A stretch of DNA of 64,000 nt from positions 2,844,716-2,908,715 of the forward strand of contig PTFA01000042.1 in the NCBI GenBank assembly GCA_003342895.1. The letters are read 5' to 3'. A model generated the notes under the pieces. That model was not told the origin of the DNA. It ran no database searches and saw nothing but the letters and a program-made list of their open reading frames with translations. Below are positions 12,176-24,100 of the stretch, piece after piece. How positions within the stretch are numbered: the stretch's first letter is position 1; every line of letters begins with the position of its first letter. This DNA is from Casuarius casuarius (lineage: Eukaryota > Chordata > Aves > Casuariiformes > Casuariidae). The position numbers were made by a program, and so were the translations under genes.

Positions 12176-13533
12176 CTGTCCTGCTTCTGAAGGCATCAAG
12201 TGTCAGAGCGGGTGCTGGCGGGAACAGCTGCCCCACTCATTTATTTGAACTCTGGCTATTGATAGAAAGTCAACAAGTGTGTCAGAGATGGCAGAGCCAC
12301 CCCTTGAAAGATTTTATGCTCTTGTACAGTGTGTATATGTGCTACAAGCTGAAGAGTGCAGTTCTATTGCTATTCCCCAAAGGCATCTGCTCAGACGAGT
12401 GATTCAATTGTCTGGCTTGGAAACTTGCTGATAATTACAGTTGTTACAGTTTTCAACCCAAGTTGCTGAGCTGGGAATTAAACAGCAGCTTGTTTTCATG
12501 CCTACATGCTCGCCACTTTTTACTGTCCTTAACACAGCCGTGTATGTCAGCCTTGCCCCTTTAGGTCTAGATATATGTTCTTAGACATGTACAGCTGTGC
12601 TTCTTTCTAGGCTCCAAGAGACACTTGAATGCCTACATAAAATATGTCTAAATTCCCATTCCAGCTCTCGTATGAGACAGATGCAGTCACTCTGGGGCAG
12701 AATCTGCAACAGTGAATTTAAAAATGGAATTGAACCAAGTGTGTTAGGTTTGCGATATGATCGCTGAGGGAACAGAGAGGAAGAAGAGATGCCAGGAGAA
12801 AGGCTGAGCTGGCTGGCAGTTTGAAACACCAGTTCTGAGCAATTAAGAAGAAGGGATCTTATTCTTTTTTTTTTCTTCTTTTTCCTTTACAAACACTGCT
12901 ATTCAGACCTACTTCATGCTCTTTGTTTTCACACTTCCCCCAAGCACTGAAGTGGGATGCATCACTGAATCTAGATGTCTACCTTACGCATTGTAATAAC
13001 TCGTTCTCTCCCACTGATCAGGTGGGGAACCAGAGCTGGGTTCCCCTGGAGAGCAGGAGGCCTGAATTGCTCCCCGTGTATGTAGGTGTCATCACAGCCA
13101 GCGTGTCCAAGTTGTGCACTCATAAGAGGCAGAGTGAATATGGCCTCTGCCACACCTGCTGGGATTAGCTCTTCTAAAATCAGCATCTCCTGTTCTCTAA
13201 TAAGAAAAGCGTTGTTGATAAGAGCATGAGTATTTCTCATATCTCTTCTCTCCCCCCCATATATATTTTCTTTAATTATCAGTAGACTTGGACTCTGGCA
13301 GTGCTTTGAGCAAATGTTTTATGCAGCCGCAAAGAGAGCCTATTGCCCTTGAAAAGGTACACGCAGTCTGACATAAAATCAAACCAGCCCTTGCAGTTCA
13401 AACATCTATCCACAATCCTTTGCGCGCTGCACTCAGATGAAGCCCCAGCAGGCTTCCTACAGTTTATACAAAACATTTTTAGTACTTAGCCAGGCCAACA
13501 TGTGTGCTGAGAAGGGAGGAAAAAGACATGGGA

Positions 13534-13590
13534 TGAAAATCTGGCTCCACTGAAGCCAATGGGAGAGTTATCATTTACTGCACCATGGGA
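13534..13590. repeat. Palindromic MITE-like repeat, one arm
   Basis: TGAAAATCTGGCTCCACTGAAGCCAATGGGAG corresponds closely to the phrase 'TGAAATCCTGGCCCCACTGAAGTCAATGGGAG' of the old sauropsid palindromic repeats. Only one arm and the centre are clear; the opposite arm is decayed. Confidence 0.5.
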
Positions 13591-15380
13591 TAATATTTCA
13601 GCCAAGGTCCTGGTTTTTAAAAGCACAGTACAACAGCTAGATTACAAGTCTACCTTTTGTAAGATCACAGGGACACACAAAGAACATTTGGCACAATTGC
13701 ACAAAGGCCTCCCAGCATCCCTGTGCACAGGAATTGCTCCTCAGCATCTGTCATCCTAACAGTTTTATATTGGCATCCTCTGCTACTGTATCCAAGCATT
13801 TCTTCCACAAATTGAATGATTTCACTGACTCCTCTGACGGAACTCAGAGTCTCTGACCCTTCTGCCCTGGTGAGAGGTGTTCATCTGCTGTCAGGCTGTG
13901 TGTTTGTTGGAGAGTTTGGTAGGACATTCAGGATGAAAAGGCTGATGGAATTACAAGTATGTCATTTATATGGTGGAAAAGGATTCAGTTGTAGCATTTC
14001 TTAGTGTTAGCCAGACAGTGGCACTCCCCTGTCTTCTATGGATTCTGCTCATACTGTTCATCTCGGTCCTCACAGGCTTCACTGTGGGCCTTCCCATCAC
14101 AGAGTCCCAAACTGGAATAACTGTAATTGGCAAAGGGACTCCTAAGATTAACATTTTGTCCTATCGCTTGGCATTGATCCACATGTTATCTCGAAAATCA
14201 GGACTGGAAGTGCAAAAATTTGAGTATATCTCTAGCAGGTTTACAGCAACCTGAACCAAAGAGAAGATGAGCGAAAGCACTTTAATACTTGCAAGAACCT
14301 GTTCACTTTCCCATTCAACTTCAGATAATGGTTTCATCAGTTCTCTCCAGAGCTGAGAAATGTTGAAATTACTGCAGCTAGACAAGATGAAGCAGCATTT
14401 CCCAGCAAGCTGAGGTGAAATAAAGTAGCTGTGCAGTTGATGCAAGACGCAAAGAAGGGCTGGTGTTCTCCTCAGAGCAGTATTTCTTCTAGAGAATTCA
14501 GACTTCCCCTACTAGTTTCCATCCATGCACATTCTAGTGCTACTCACACATTTGTATTTGCAAGATTCATGAATTTTGAGTAAGATCTGGTCTGTTATCA
14601 GAGCCAGAGATCCTATATAGCTCTGAACAGAACGCATACACATGAGATTAAGTTTAAATTATCTGCTTCCAAGGGGGACTGCCATTATTAGTAATAACTG
14701 GTGACAGAAACCTAAACCCCTATCTAATTTTTCTCCAAGGTGTATTTGTCAAAGAGTCACTCCTGCCTCCCCTATGGCCAAGGTGGAGGTTACAAGCCTG
14801 TGTGCCAGAATGAGTCAGCTGCTCCACTCGACTCCCACTACCATGAGGGACACTCCAGGCAAAACCTTGCCAGACTGTCACCGGCGCAAACATACCTGCA
14901 CCTCCTCACATCCCTGCATCCTCCTGAGAAAATACAGATAAAAACACATTAGCTGGCTGTGGTTAAGCCTTGGGTTAACCATGGCTGCCTAACGTGTTTA
15001 GAGACATGCTGAATTTTTAAACCTGGTTCATGCAGATAAGGCCCCCACTGAGGGATGAGTAGGCTGGGTTGGCTCCAAGCAGAGCTAAGCATTAGCCCAA
15101 ACTCACTTCTGCTGAAACCAGACTCCTGCAAAGTCAGGTGGAGAAGGATATGGCTGAGCTGGTCCTCAGCTGAGCCAGGAGAGCCCTTCAGGGTGCAAAT
15201 TCACTGTAGAGCAGCGGTCACCATCCCTGAGGGGTTGTGCTGCCCCTTGCCATTCCCACAGTACACACAGGCACTCATTCTGCTCCCCTGTGTTTGCAGC
15301 TTCTTAAAGGGCATGTGGCTTCTGCAGGGGTTATCTCTCCTTTTGTATGCATCCTGTGGAAAAAACAGCAAACTCCAAGG

Positions 15381-15397
15381 GTGAAATCCTGGCCCTA
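15381..15397. repeat. Terminal arm of a palindromic MITE-like repeat
   Basis: GTGAAATCCTGGCCCTA is an almost exact arm of the repeat also seen at 12098 and 13534. No matching opposite arm is seen within 150 bases, so this may be a truncated copy. Confidence 0.4.
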
Positions 15398-18030
15398 AAG
15401 AAGAAGAAAATGGTTTTGCTGTGGCCTGCCACAGGGCTAAGTTTTCACCTGGGGTTTTTATCTTCTGGTTATTATAACCTGAGTCATAATTGCCACACAA
15501 TTGCTGAGGAATGACAGTTACAGAACCCATAAGTGTGAGATCACTCTCAGTGATGCTTCTAACCTCTAAGTGGAGCCAGTCCTCGGGGATAGATGGGATT
15601 TCACTGATTTTTTTCCATTTCATTTGTATAATGAAATCATTCTTTGGCCTCTGCTCTGTTCTTTTTGCCCTTTTTGGTTGTGGACTTAAGGTGGACCCAT
15701 CTGGCACACATCTTGAGAGTGTTCACCAATGGCACACTCATTAGAAAGTGATAACTAGGCCGAAGAATTTGATTTTTTGTAAACGATTTCACGATAAAGG
15801 TTCGGATTATTATTCCCCAACCACAGCATATATTACCGTTCAGAGCAATTTCTATGTATTCAACTTTATGCAGTGCAAAATCTCCCATTTTAGTTGGGCA
15901 GAACTGGGATGCTTCCTTGACATTAGCTCCACATACAGATGTCTGAAAATATTATAGCAATTTTGACTAAAACAGTTTAGAAATATGAACACTAGGAATG
16001 AAATCTCCACACGAACACTGGACAAAAACTGGGCTGAATCCTGACCTGATACCAACAGTCCTTAAGTTCACATACACCCACATACACCAACTCCAGAGCC
16101 ACAAACATTTTCACATACATAGGTCTTATTCTGTTCAGAACTTAGTTTTTCTACAATATAATTAAGTTGGCATAAATAGCATTACTTCTGATTTGCTTCC
16201 AACTTAACATCCCAAGTTAACACACCTACTTACAAAAATCTATTATGTAGGAATCCATGGTGATTTGCTTACATGTCAAGAAATTGGAAGAGAGTGGAAG
16301 AAGATGAAAATTGTTTTTGTTGTCCTACATGCTCTCGTAGCCCTTTGATATGTGAGATACCATTGTACTCCATCTTAGATGCCATTATTTTCTTTATACA
16401 TACATTACAATATTGTTCACAGCTGTACTTTTATCTCGATGCAATGTCAAAGCTCAAAGAGAGTCTATCATTTCAGGCAGCCGTAGCAGGCTATGAAGAG
16501 AGGCATGAGTTCTACATCTCAACATCGGGCGAAATTCATCTCCTCTAGCTTTTGCTACAGAAAAATTGGCCATCTAGTCTAATCTGCTCTTCTAGGATCT
16601 CACTTTAACCAAAAAAGAGAGCCAAGCTAAGTGAGCTAGATTGGGTTACACTTACATGGCTTAGAGTCTAGAAAAATCCGGTTGCTTTATCTCCTTACAC
16701 CTCCTATCTCAGTACCACTACCAGGGACAGAGCCAAATGCTTGAACCCCTGTACATCACAGGCCATTCTTCAGATCAGAGTTTTGAAGGACTGAAGCACC
16801 AGGTCTGAGTTTGCTTTGGTGGTAATTAGCTTCTTGAGAGTCAGATACAAATTGGGATTGAACTACAGTGGGGTGAAGTAGGAAAAACTCCCAGAGTGTT
16901 TAATGCCACTGAAAGATTGACCTTGAATGATAGGATCAGTATGAGTATCATCATTGACCTCAGTGACAACAAACTCAGGCCTGTGCCTGGTTTGAAAAGA
17001 TATTATTGATTTAACATTTCCATGAACAAGGAAAAGTCCCATCACTTTATTGTAGACTTTCCCACTGGATTCAGTGAAAATTAAATCCTTTGGGTTTTAG
17101 TGGGTGTGGCATTAAGTAAGTTCCACTTTCCTTTTATGAGAGGCCTTTATCCCATGTATGAATTTGCAAGTATTAGGCTATATTAGAAATGTACTCAAGG
17201 AAAATGAATACTCACACTTGCTAGATTGCACTTGGGAGATCCAGTATATATTGAGGGTGAGCTTTTGTTTCAGCTAATACCCAAAGACAGAATTATTTAA
17301 GTTTCATATTATTTTGAATTTAAAGACTATTGCATAGAGGAAATGTTAAATGATAGCCAAATATTGTATGGAACTCTATGAATGTTTGCACGCTGATTCT
17401 AAAGTACATGCTACAAGTTTTGCAATATAATAGTCTTTCATTTCTTAACAATAGATAGCTTTAATCCTACACTGGACTTCTTGTTCCTTGGCAAATTTGC
17501 ATTCTGTCAGATAAGAATAATAGACCCTGATTCATCTTGCCACTAGTTTGCATTGCACAAAGATAAACTATCTCTAACCTTCTGTTAACAATGCAAATAG
17601 TTTTTTTCTCTTTGTCCTATTTTTGTCTCATAAAGACAAATGGACATCTTTTTTTCTGCAGTATTTATGCAAAAAAGGAAAACAGTCATCCCACTTGAAA
17701 GCCTGCAGCATATACAGTGTTTTGAGCTGGTTCCTCACCAATAAGTTAGTCTATAGCACAGATGTCCTATGCAAAACACCTATGCTATGAACTGGTGTCG
17801 GAAGAGAGCAGTTTAAGTAAGTCCTGCTACAGTTTTCTATATCAATCCAAGGTTTGAAATGGAAATAGCTGCTCTTAATGAAGGACAAGAGACTAAATAA
17901 AAAATATTTCTGTTTTATTTGGAAATGTTTTCTGTCTCTTTCACTTTTAATCCTAAATAGCTAGGCATGTTCTTAAACTTTACCTGTTATTTCACTGAAA
18001 TCTAATTATGTTCAACACCAGTGTATTTAG

Positions 18031-18090
18031 CTGAAGTTTTCAGAAGCACCTGAGTGATATGGAAACTGAAATCCCACTTTGAAAGTATCT
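18031..18090. repeat. Old sauropsid interspersed repeat fragment
   Basis: CTGAAGTTTTCAGAAGCACC, then TGAGTGATATGGAAACTGAA, then ATCCCACTTTGAAAGT follow the order of a repeat I recall as 'AATTTTCAAAAGCACCTAAGTGACTTAGGAGCCTAAGTCCCATTTTCAAAAGTGACT'. The similarity over 55 bases is fair. Class and name are uncertain. Confidence 0.45.
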
Positions 18091-19506
18091 GGGAAGCCCC
18101 GTTCTAAACCGGGGATATTTCAATGTTTGAATGACAACGCTACTGTGAAAATGTGTCTAAAGAATATAGCTGCACAATAGCCTATCTGAAGCATTGAAGA
18201 AAACGTATCGTGTAGGATGCCCTTCATCTTCCAAATCGCTCAGGTACTGGGGAAAATATTTCATCTAAGCACATTATTTCTGTATTTTAGACCAGGTACT
18301 TCACTAGACAGGCCTTCCTTTCAGATTCAAAGCCTTATATATTCAAAGTCAATTTCTTTTCCTTTTTTCTGTTTTTTTTTAAGAAAGAAGGAAAGAAAAA
18401 TGCACAAGAAAATATCCAAAGCATTTAGATAATACTTAATATTTTATTTATTTTATTTCCATCACCTTGATTCTCTAGCTCCTACAGCTAGAGTTGAGCA
18501 TATTTCCAACTATATAAAAACAAATTCCTTGCACTACAAATAAGTAAACAAGCTCATGTTCTTGCCCTGCAAGCCCACATCTTGTAATATCACAACAAAA
18601 ACAGCATCACTGTGATGATGCAAACATGAATCAAACTGCAACCATGTCCAAAAAACCCTGACTTCTGTGTGCTCTCACTCTCTTCTCTGTTGTTCTCAGA
18701 CTCAATAGCTACTTTATCATAGACACCTTTGTGTTTTAAAGAAAGCCTAACTAAAGAACTGAAAAATGCTGCTGGAAAAAATGTCACTTGACAGCTTAAG
18801 GGAGGAGGGAGGAATTTATTGCCTTTTTGTTTGCCAGGAGTGTGGTTTTCTGTCGTTTTTACCTCTGAATTGAAGGGCATTTCCCAAGCTCTTTAAGGGA
18901 GTTCTGCTGTCTGCTGATAGACGTTGCCAGTGATTAGCAAGGAAAGTCACAATCTTAATTATTGCTCCTCTGTTACAAGTAAGCATCAGTGGCAGATGCT
19001 AGGATGGTAAATGTGGCTTTATTACCATGGTAGCTTTCTTTGCTCATTTTTAATGAGAGAGCATTTTGTCTTCACTTACCACTAAAACCATTTGGAAAGC
19101 ATAGGGGAGCCTCTTGCCAATGCGATTTTAGCTATTCGCACAAAGCATTAATGTTTCAGGGCTGTGTTTGGAAATCCGACACATTTAAACTCCACTGCTG
19201 CTGCTGTGGCCATGCAGCCAGTCCCAGTGAAGCCCTCTTACCAGACTGCAGCCACGTCCCCAGAAAGCACCACATCCAAAACAAGGTGCTCTGGGGCAAT
19301 GCCACCTACAGAGACAGAAACTGAGCCAAACTGAGCTTTGTTTACCTTCTGGAGCACTTTGACTTCAGTCACACTGCACACAAATGAGTGTAACTGGACT
19401 TTGCACCATTCAAAGCCATGCAAAGAAGAAACAAACCACAAAAAACATGCACTTTCGAGGTTTAATCAAAATCAAATAGGCAAGGGCAAACTGTTACACG
19501 TAGTTC

Positions 19507-19555
19507 AGAGCCTCAACTGGTGTAAAGCCAGGTTGCACTGTTGTCTGTGGCAGGT
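19507..19555. repeat. Arm of an old palindromic repeat
   Basis: GAGCCTCAACTGGTGTAAAG followed by CCAGGTTGCACTG resembles the 'CCTCAGCTGGTGTAAATCAGCATAGCTCC' arm of a palindromic repeat known to me from sauropsid genomes. A related arm in the opposite sense is seen near 46858. The match is by eye. Confidence 0.4.
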
Positions 19556-20380
19556 AAGTGTCAGCTTTCCCCAGCCAAGGTCCTAGTCCAGGAGCACTTT
19601 CATAGGTGACGTTTGATCTTCTGTGTTTTTTAGATGTGTATAGAAAGAATGAAATGCCTTTCAAGACAGAGAAGAGATAAAAGTAAGAAGTAGTAACTGA
19701 GTTGAATAAAAGGAACGAAGATCTTGCAGGTTTGTTAGGCAATTCTCCAGCCTCTCTCTCCCTCTCTCCCCTCCGCAAAGAGAAGCAAATTAACTGTTTA
19801 ACAAAGGGATCATATTTCCGGATATGACAGGAGGAGACAGATTATGAACAGATACAAATGAAATTCTTGTGCCAAAAATTCAATGCTCTTAAGGAAGACT
19901 AAGTATCCTGGGCAGCTACCAGGATTGCTAAAGGAAATGAGGAAAGAAATTAGTGAAGCCTTAACAGATTTTTTCCAATTGCCCCCATGACAGGTTAGTC
20001 TATGGAGCAAGGGAAAGAGAGAAACACAATGCATAGACTTATTGCAGCCATGTTTTTTATTATGAAGGGGTCATGAGATACAGCAGGTAGTTAGAATCCA
20101 GTTGGCCAAAGTTATTTCCTGGGGAAACAGTTTTGTGGGATTTAATGAAGTCATGATATAATACTTTGAAAAGACTCATTTAACTGGAGATAGCCAAAAT
20201 GGATTAGGCTGAGGAGCAGTCTTGCTTAACAGCTGTTTGAAAGTCCTGGAAGATATTGCTAAACCTGTCTGGGAAATGGTTTTCCCATCTTGCAAAACTT
20301 TTTGAGTCTTTCAAATATTTTCCTGCTCTGAATCAGGATGATAAACAAGACATCGTAGCATTTTGGTTTTATTAGGGACA

Positions 20381-20429
20381 AAAAAAAAGAGAGAAGAGGG
20401 AGAAAGAAGGAAAGAAAGAAGGAGAAAGA
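20381..20429. repeat. Purine-only tract (A/G), 49 bp
   Basis: Forty-nine consecutive A or G bases, with GGAAAGAAAGAAGGAG-like repeats in the second half. Such homopurine tracts can adopt triplex DNA, but only with mirror symmetry; here the mirror symmetry is imperfect. Confidence 0.85.
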
Positions 20430-20980
20430 TTGACCCACTCATCTGTGTCAAACCCAGTGGCACTCTTCTCAGATGAGAGGAACTCAGATTGATGCCTTGG
20501 GCAGAATCAGGCAGTGTCTCGCTACCTGGCTGCATACAGGGCAGGTATTGGCCTCTCCTGACCCTTCACCCTTTATCTGCGTTTTCAGTGCTTTCTAACA
20601 AATGCCATCTCTACTCTCCTTTTCCTCAAGGTTTGGATCTTCAGTTTCAAAACAGCATTTTCTTAAGGAAAGTCATACAATAAAAAAAATTCTGAACTAG
20701 GTATCAGTATCGACATTATCAGTGAGAAGTGTACTGGGAAGTTAAATTCTTCTCTGTTACAATGACTGATTACTCTGAGGTTTGTTATATCAGCTAAGGA
20801 AAGATCAAGTTTTTCTTATTGACTGAAATGCAGAGGGAACAGATTACCCAAATACTTTCAAGTTTGAACAGTTCAAGGATAAATGAAGCTTAAGAGGCAT
20901 TTTCTAACTTTAATCAGGTGGGAAGATGGTCTTACAGCATATGCAAGATGAACATGTCTGATGGAAATATTCTAATCGGA

Positions 20981-21160
20981 AGTACCCAGGAGTTCTAGTT
21001 CAAGCCTTGCCGTTAAATCTCTGTGTAGCTTTGAGTGGGAGAGCAGGTAAAGAAGTAGAAAAACTGTCTGCTGAATCATGGTGATAATAATAATGTCTGT
21101 CTCACAAAGGGATTGTAGAGACTGATTAGCTAGTTTTTATGAAGTATTTTGAACAGAACA
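20981..21160 (+). repeat. MIR-like CORE-SINE remnant
   Basis: In order, the stretch shows a tRNA B-box-like AGTTCAAGCC (20997-21006), then CCGTTAAATCTCTGTGTAGC, which corresponds to 'CCACTTACTAGCTGTGTGACC', then GTGATAATAATAATG (21081-21095), then TGTCTCACAAAGGGATTGTAGAG, and finally TTATGAAGTATTTTGAAC. This is the order of the mammalian MIR consensus from B box to 3' end ('GGATAATAATAGTACCTACCTCATAGGGTTGTTGTGAGG...AAAGCGCTTAGAAC'). MIR-type elements are known in birds at low numbers. The copy is strongly diverged and lacks the A-box part. Confidence 0.6.
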
Positions 21161-24100
21161 CAAAATATTCTATAATCTATACTTCCGGTGTTCAAAAAAT
21201 GGAGGTCTCTTCTGTTACTCATTACTTTAAAAGTATACTACAGCCCCAGTGTCCCATTGTGCTACTGATTCAATTTTACATCTGATGTGAAGCCGCTGAT
21301 TGCAACACTGTTGCATCAAACATGAACTTGTTCTTTGTGTCTTCCACCATTTCAGTTTGCCCTATCTTGCTTCCTGGTAAAATCATTACAGTGAGAAGAA
21401 TTGGATCTGAGACAAAATAAGAAATTTTAATGCAACCTTCTGTGGCAATTTAGGCTGACTCTAAAACAAACATTTCTAATGACTAAAGCACTTTATTAAT
21501 TCTGAATGACCTTTTAAAAATTTTAAAGATCTGTACTTCTTATTAAAAGGCAGTGACTTTGATGCTGAGATTAAATCTACTCTTGAAAGAATGTCTTTGA
21601 CTCAGCCATATTCACCAATGCATTATGCATTTTTCTAGACTTATAAATAGCTTCACATTTGATTTTTCCAGTTACTTTAACCTGGCTTGTGCTTGCTTTA
21701 TGTTGTCAGAGCAGCAAAGAGCAGCTATAGAGACCTGTGCATGAGATTTGAATTACCAGTCAAACATCAGAAATGAATCTCAGAAGGGAAGCTCCAAAGG
21801 TCTTGGAGTTCACTGGTGTGCAGTGGGCACTGTGTTTGTTTGTCAAAGTAATCTTGTCTGGGAGGGCATTATGTAAATATAGAAAGATATATGACACACA
21901 GTTATTTTTCAAATAAGCTCTGACACATTAGGCCTGTGGGGGCAGTTCAGGGAAGCTGGATTTTGATTGTAACTGGCCAGCATGAATCTAACAAGATCAG
22001 GGCATTTTTCAGCTGAGGTAGGGCTGACAGAGTCTGCTCCTCAGGCACTTTTTTCCCTTCAAATTAAGGGGCTGAAAGGAGAAGGAGTACTGGCCCAGGA
22101 GGTTACCCTGATGAACTAGACTGTATGAATGTTAACACTAAATGACATCAAATTTAACAGACTGTTCCGATTTCTGTTTTTCCCTGATGTCTCATAGCTG
22201 GATTTTCCCCTCCTACATCCTAGGACAGGATCTGTATGGCTGGAAAGAGATTAGAATGTGATGCTGGATTACAGCGAGTCTATAACCAGCACATCTAACA
22301 GCCTTATTCAGTGTATTTTCACTTCCTGAAATTTGAAAAATACCGTATGCCTGGACCAGCGTTCTGTCAAGAAAAGGTGACTTCTAGATAGTTTATCTCC
22401 TGCCAGCTTTTAATATTTCTAGGGCAAGGGGAGCAATTTTAAATCAACAATCTGCAAAAGGCTATTCAACTTCAGTCAGTGTAACAGAAAACACAAACAA
22501 GGCCATGGTTCACCAAACACACAGCCATGAAGGAGGTGGGATTTGCCTCGTTTTTGCAGCATGTTTTAAAGACATGCTAACAGTTATGTATATAAGCATG
22601 ATAAATAGGAGCTTTGTTCAGAAAGGATATTTGTGGTTAGCTAAGAAGTTCTCAAATCAAAGGACATATGTATAGAAAAACACCAACTTCGGGTCTCATT
22701 TGATATTTCTTTCCTGTCATTTTTCCTAAACTTGACAGCACAAACCTTGCCTTTTGCACCCCACAGATTATTTCCCTCGTTGTGTCTGAACAGCCTCTGT
22801 GCAGATAAGTATTTTGAGCTTGATTTCTGGCTCACGCTAACACTACATGGTGCTTTCTAGATTGTCTGAACACCACAAGAATGGCCACACCTAGTAATTA
22901 TTTTAATCATGCCTTCATTTTACCTCCTGCCTGTAGCACTCACCCTAGTTGGAGCAGCCCTGGTAATTAGAGCAAAATTAAACTAGAAGCAGAGCTAGAG
23001 CATGCATCTTCTGGAGGCTGGGAGAGGAGTGGAGCCACCTCACAGGGCTCTGTTCAGTTCCCCCTCGAGACCAGGGACATCACTCAGCTCCACTTCTGAA
23101 ACTCTTTGGTGCATTCCTCTCACCTACCCAGCTCATATTGCAGGTCCCATTAACATTTCCTAAAGCCTATGCCAAAACATGACACCAGGCCAACAGTGAC
23201 AAAAACGTGAAGGTACATAAGCACAGCCTGGATGGGCCAGGAGGTAACATTGTCTTTTTGCTGTGCCACAAGGACACAATCCAAGCAACATCGCAGCATC
23301 CTCATCCACTGCACCGGCTATGAACTCCTTTTGCTTGTTGACGAGAACACAAGTCAAAGAGCTGAAGAGAAGAGAGGGGACAGGGGAATGTCTAATGAAC
23401 ACTAATACCGTACTTTATTTATGGTAAGCCCCACAGGTCTCCTTTAGCATCCTGGAGACTTGAGAGGAATGCAGGCTAACCCCCAAAAGAGACACTTAAG
23501 TGCTTTCCTCCCCCTTGAGCATCAACAGAGATTGAGAGAGGAAAAGAAGGGGAGAGTAGCAATAGCCTCAGAGGAACAGTGGATAAAATGCTGGTTTCCC
23601 TTGCACAGCTGATAGGCTGCTAGGAAGGGAGAAGAGATAAGAAGTATGATACATGTCCTAGAAGAAGAGAGAAGTACTGCTTTCCAGTACCTATTTTCTT
23701 GAACAACAGGTGCAAGATAAGCTTTTCCTTGAACAAAATGTCTTCTGTTTTAAGGCCCGGTGCCTTGAATATTTAACCATATATTTAAGTTGAATACCAA
23801 TGGGAAGACTTCGGTTAAAAAGTGGCATGTTATAGGCATAAGGGAAAGAAATGGGACTTGGGATTAAAACGCTAGTCCGAAATTTCTTTTAACTTTTCCC
23901 TGCTCACTTCAGTTATGATCAAGATAACCATGCAAACAAAGAAAAAGAAGTCATAACTTAAGGGCCAGAACAGAGCAATAAAACGTATAAGGTGTTCTCC
24001 CTCTGACCACTTCAAACTATTGATAATGTTTTTTTTGCAAAGAGGGGGAAAAAGCTAAACTTTAACACAGGCCAACATGAAGATCTTAGACCTGAAAACA

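Larger units (their letters stand above)
12176..18030. other. Non-coding DNA with a few repeat scraps
   Basis: No gene is recognised. The largest frame is 15201-15707 (minus, 168 codons), which lacks any familiar motif. Listed separately are repeat arms at 13534 and 15381. Weaker echoes of the same family occur near 16020-16045 (GGGCTGAATCCTGACC) and 17060-17105 (CCCACTGGATTCAGTG). The text at 16585-16610 (CATCTAGTCTAATCTG) recalls a CR1 3' end but is too short to call. Confidence 0.55.
18091..20983. other. Non-coding DNA, no gene recognised
   Basis: No gene is seen; all frames are under 100 codons. There are T-rich runs at about 18361-18382, a C/T-rich stretch at 19752-19775, and a purine-only tract at 20381-20429 that is listed separately, as is a palindromic-repeat arm at 19507. 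Confidence 0.55.

Noticed and set aside
11941..12402. 153-codon open frame on the plus strand
   Set aside because: It crosses the palindromic repeat at 12098-12175, so at least part of it is repeat-derived and not a host gene.
15201..15707. 168-codon open frame on the minus strand
   Set aside because: It overlaps a palindromic-repeat arm and plus-strand frames, and shows no recognisable domain.
17587..17598. AACAATGCAAAT, resembling an overlapping SOX and OCT site
   Set aside because: An exact octamer is expected about twice by chance in a window of this size counting both strands, and there is no cluster of sites.
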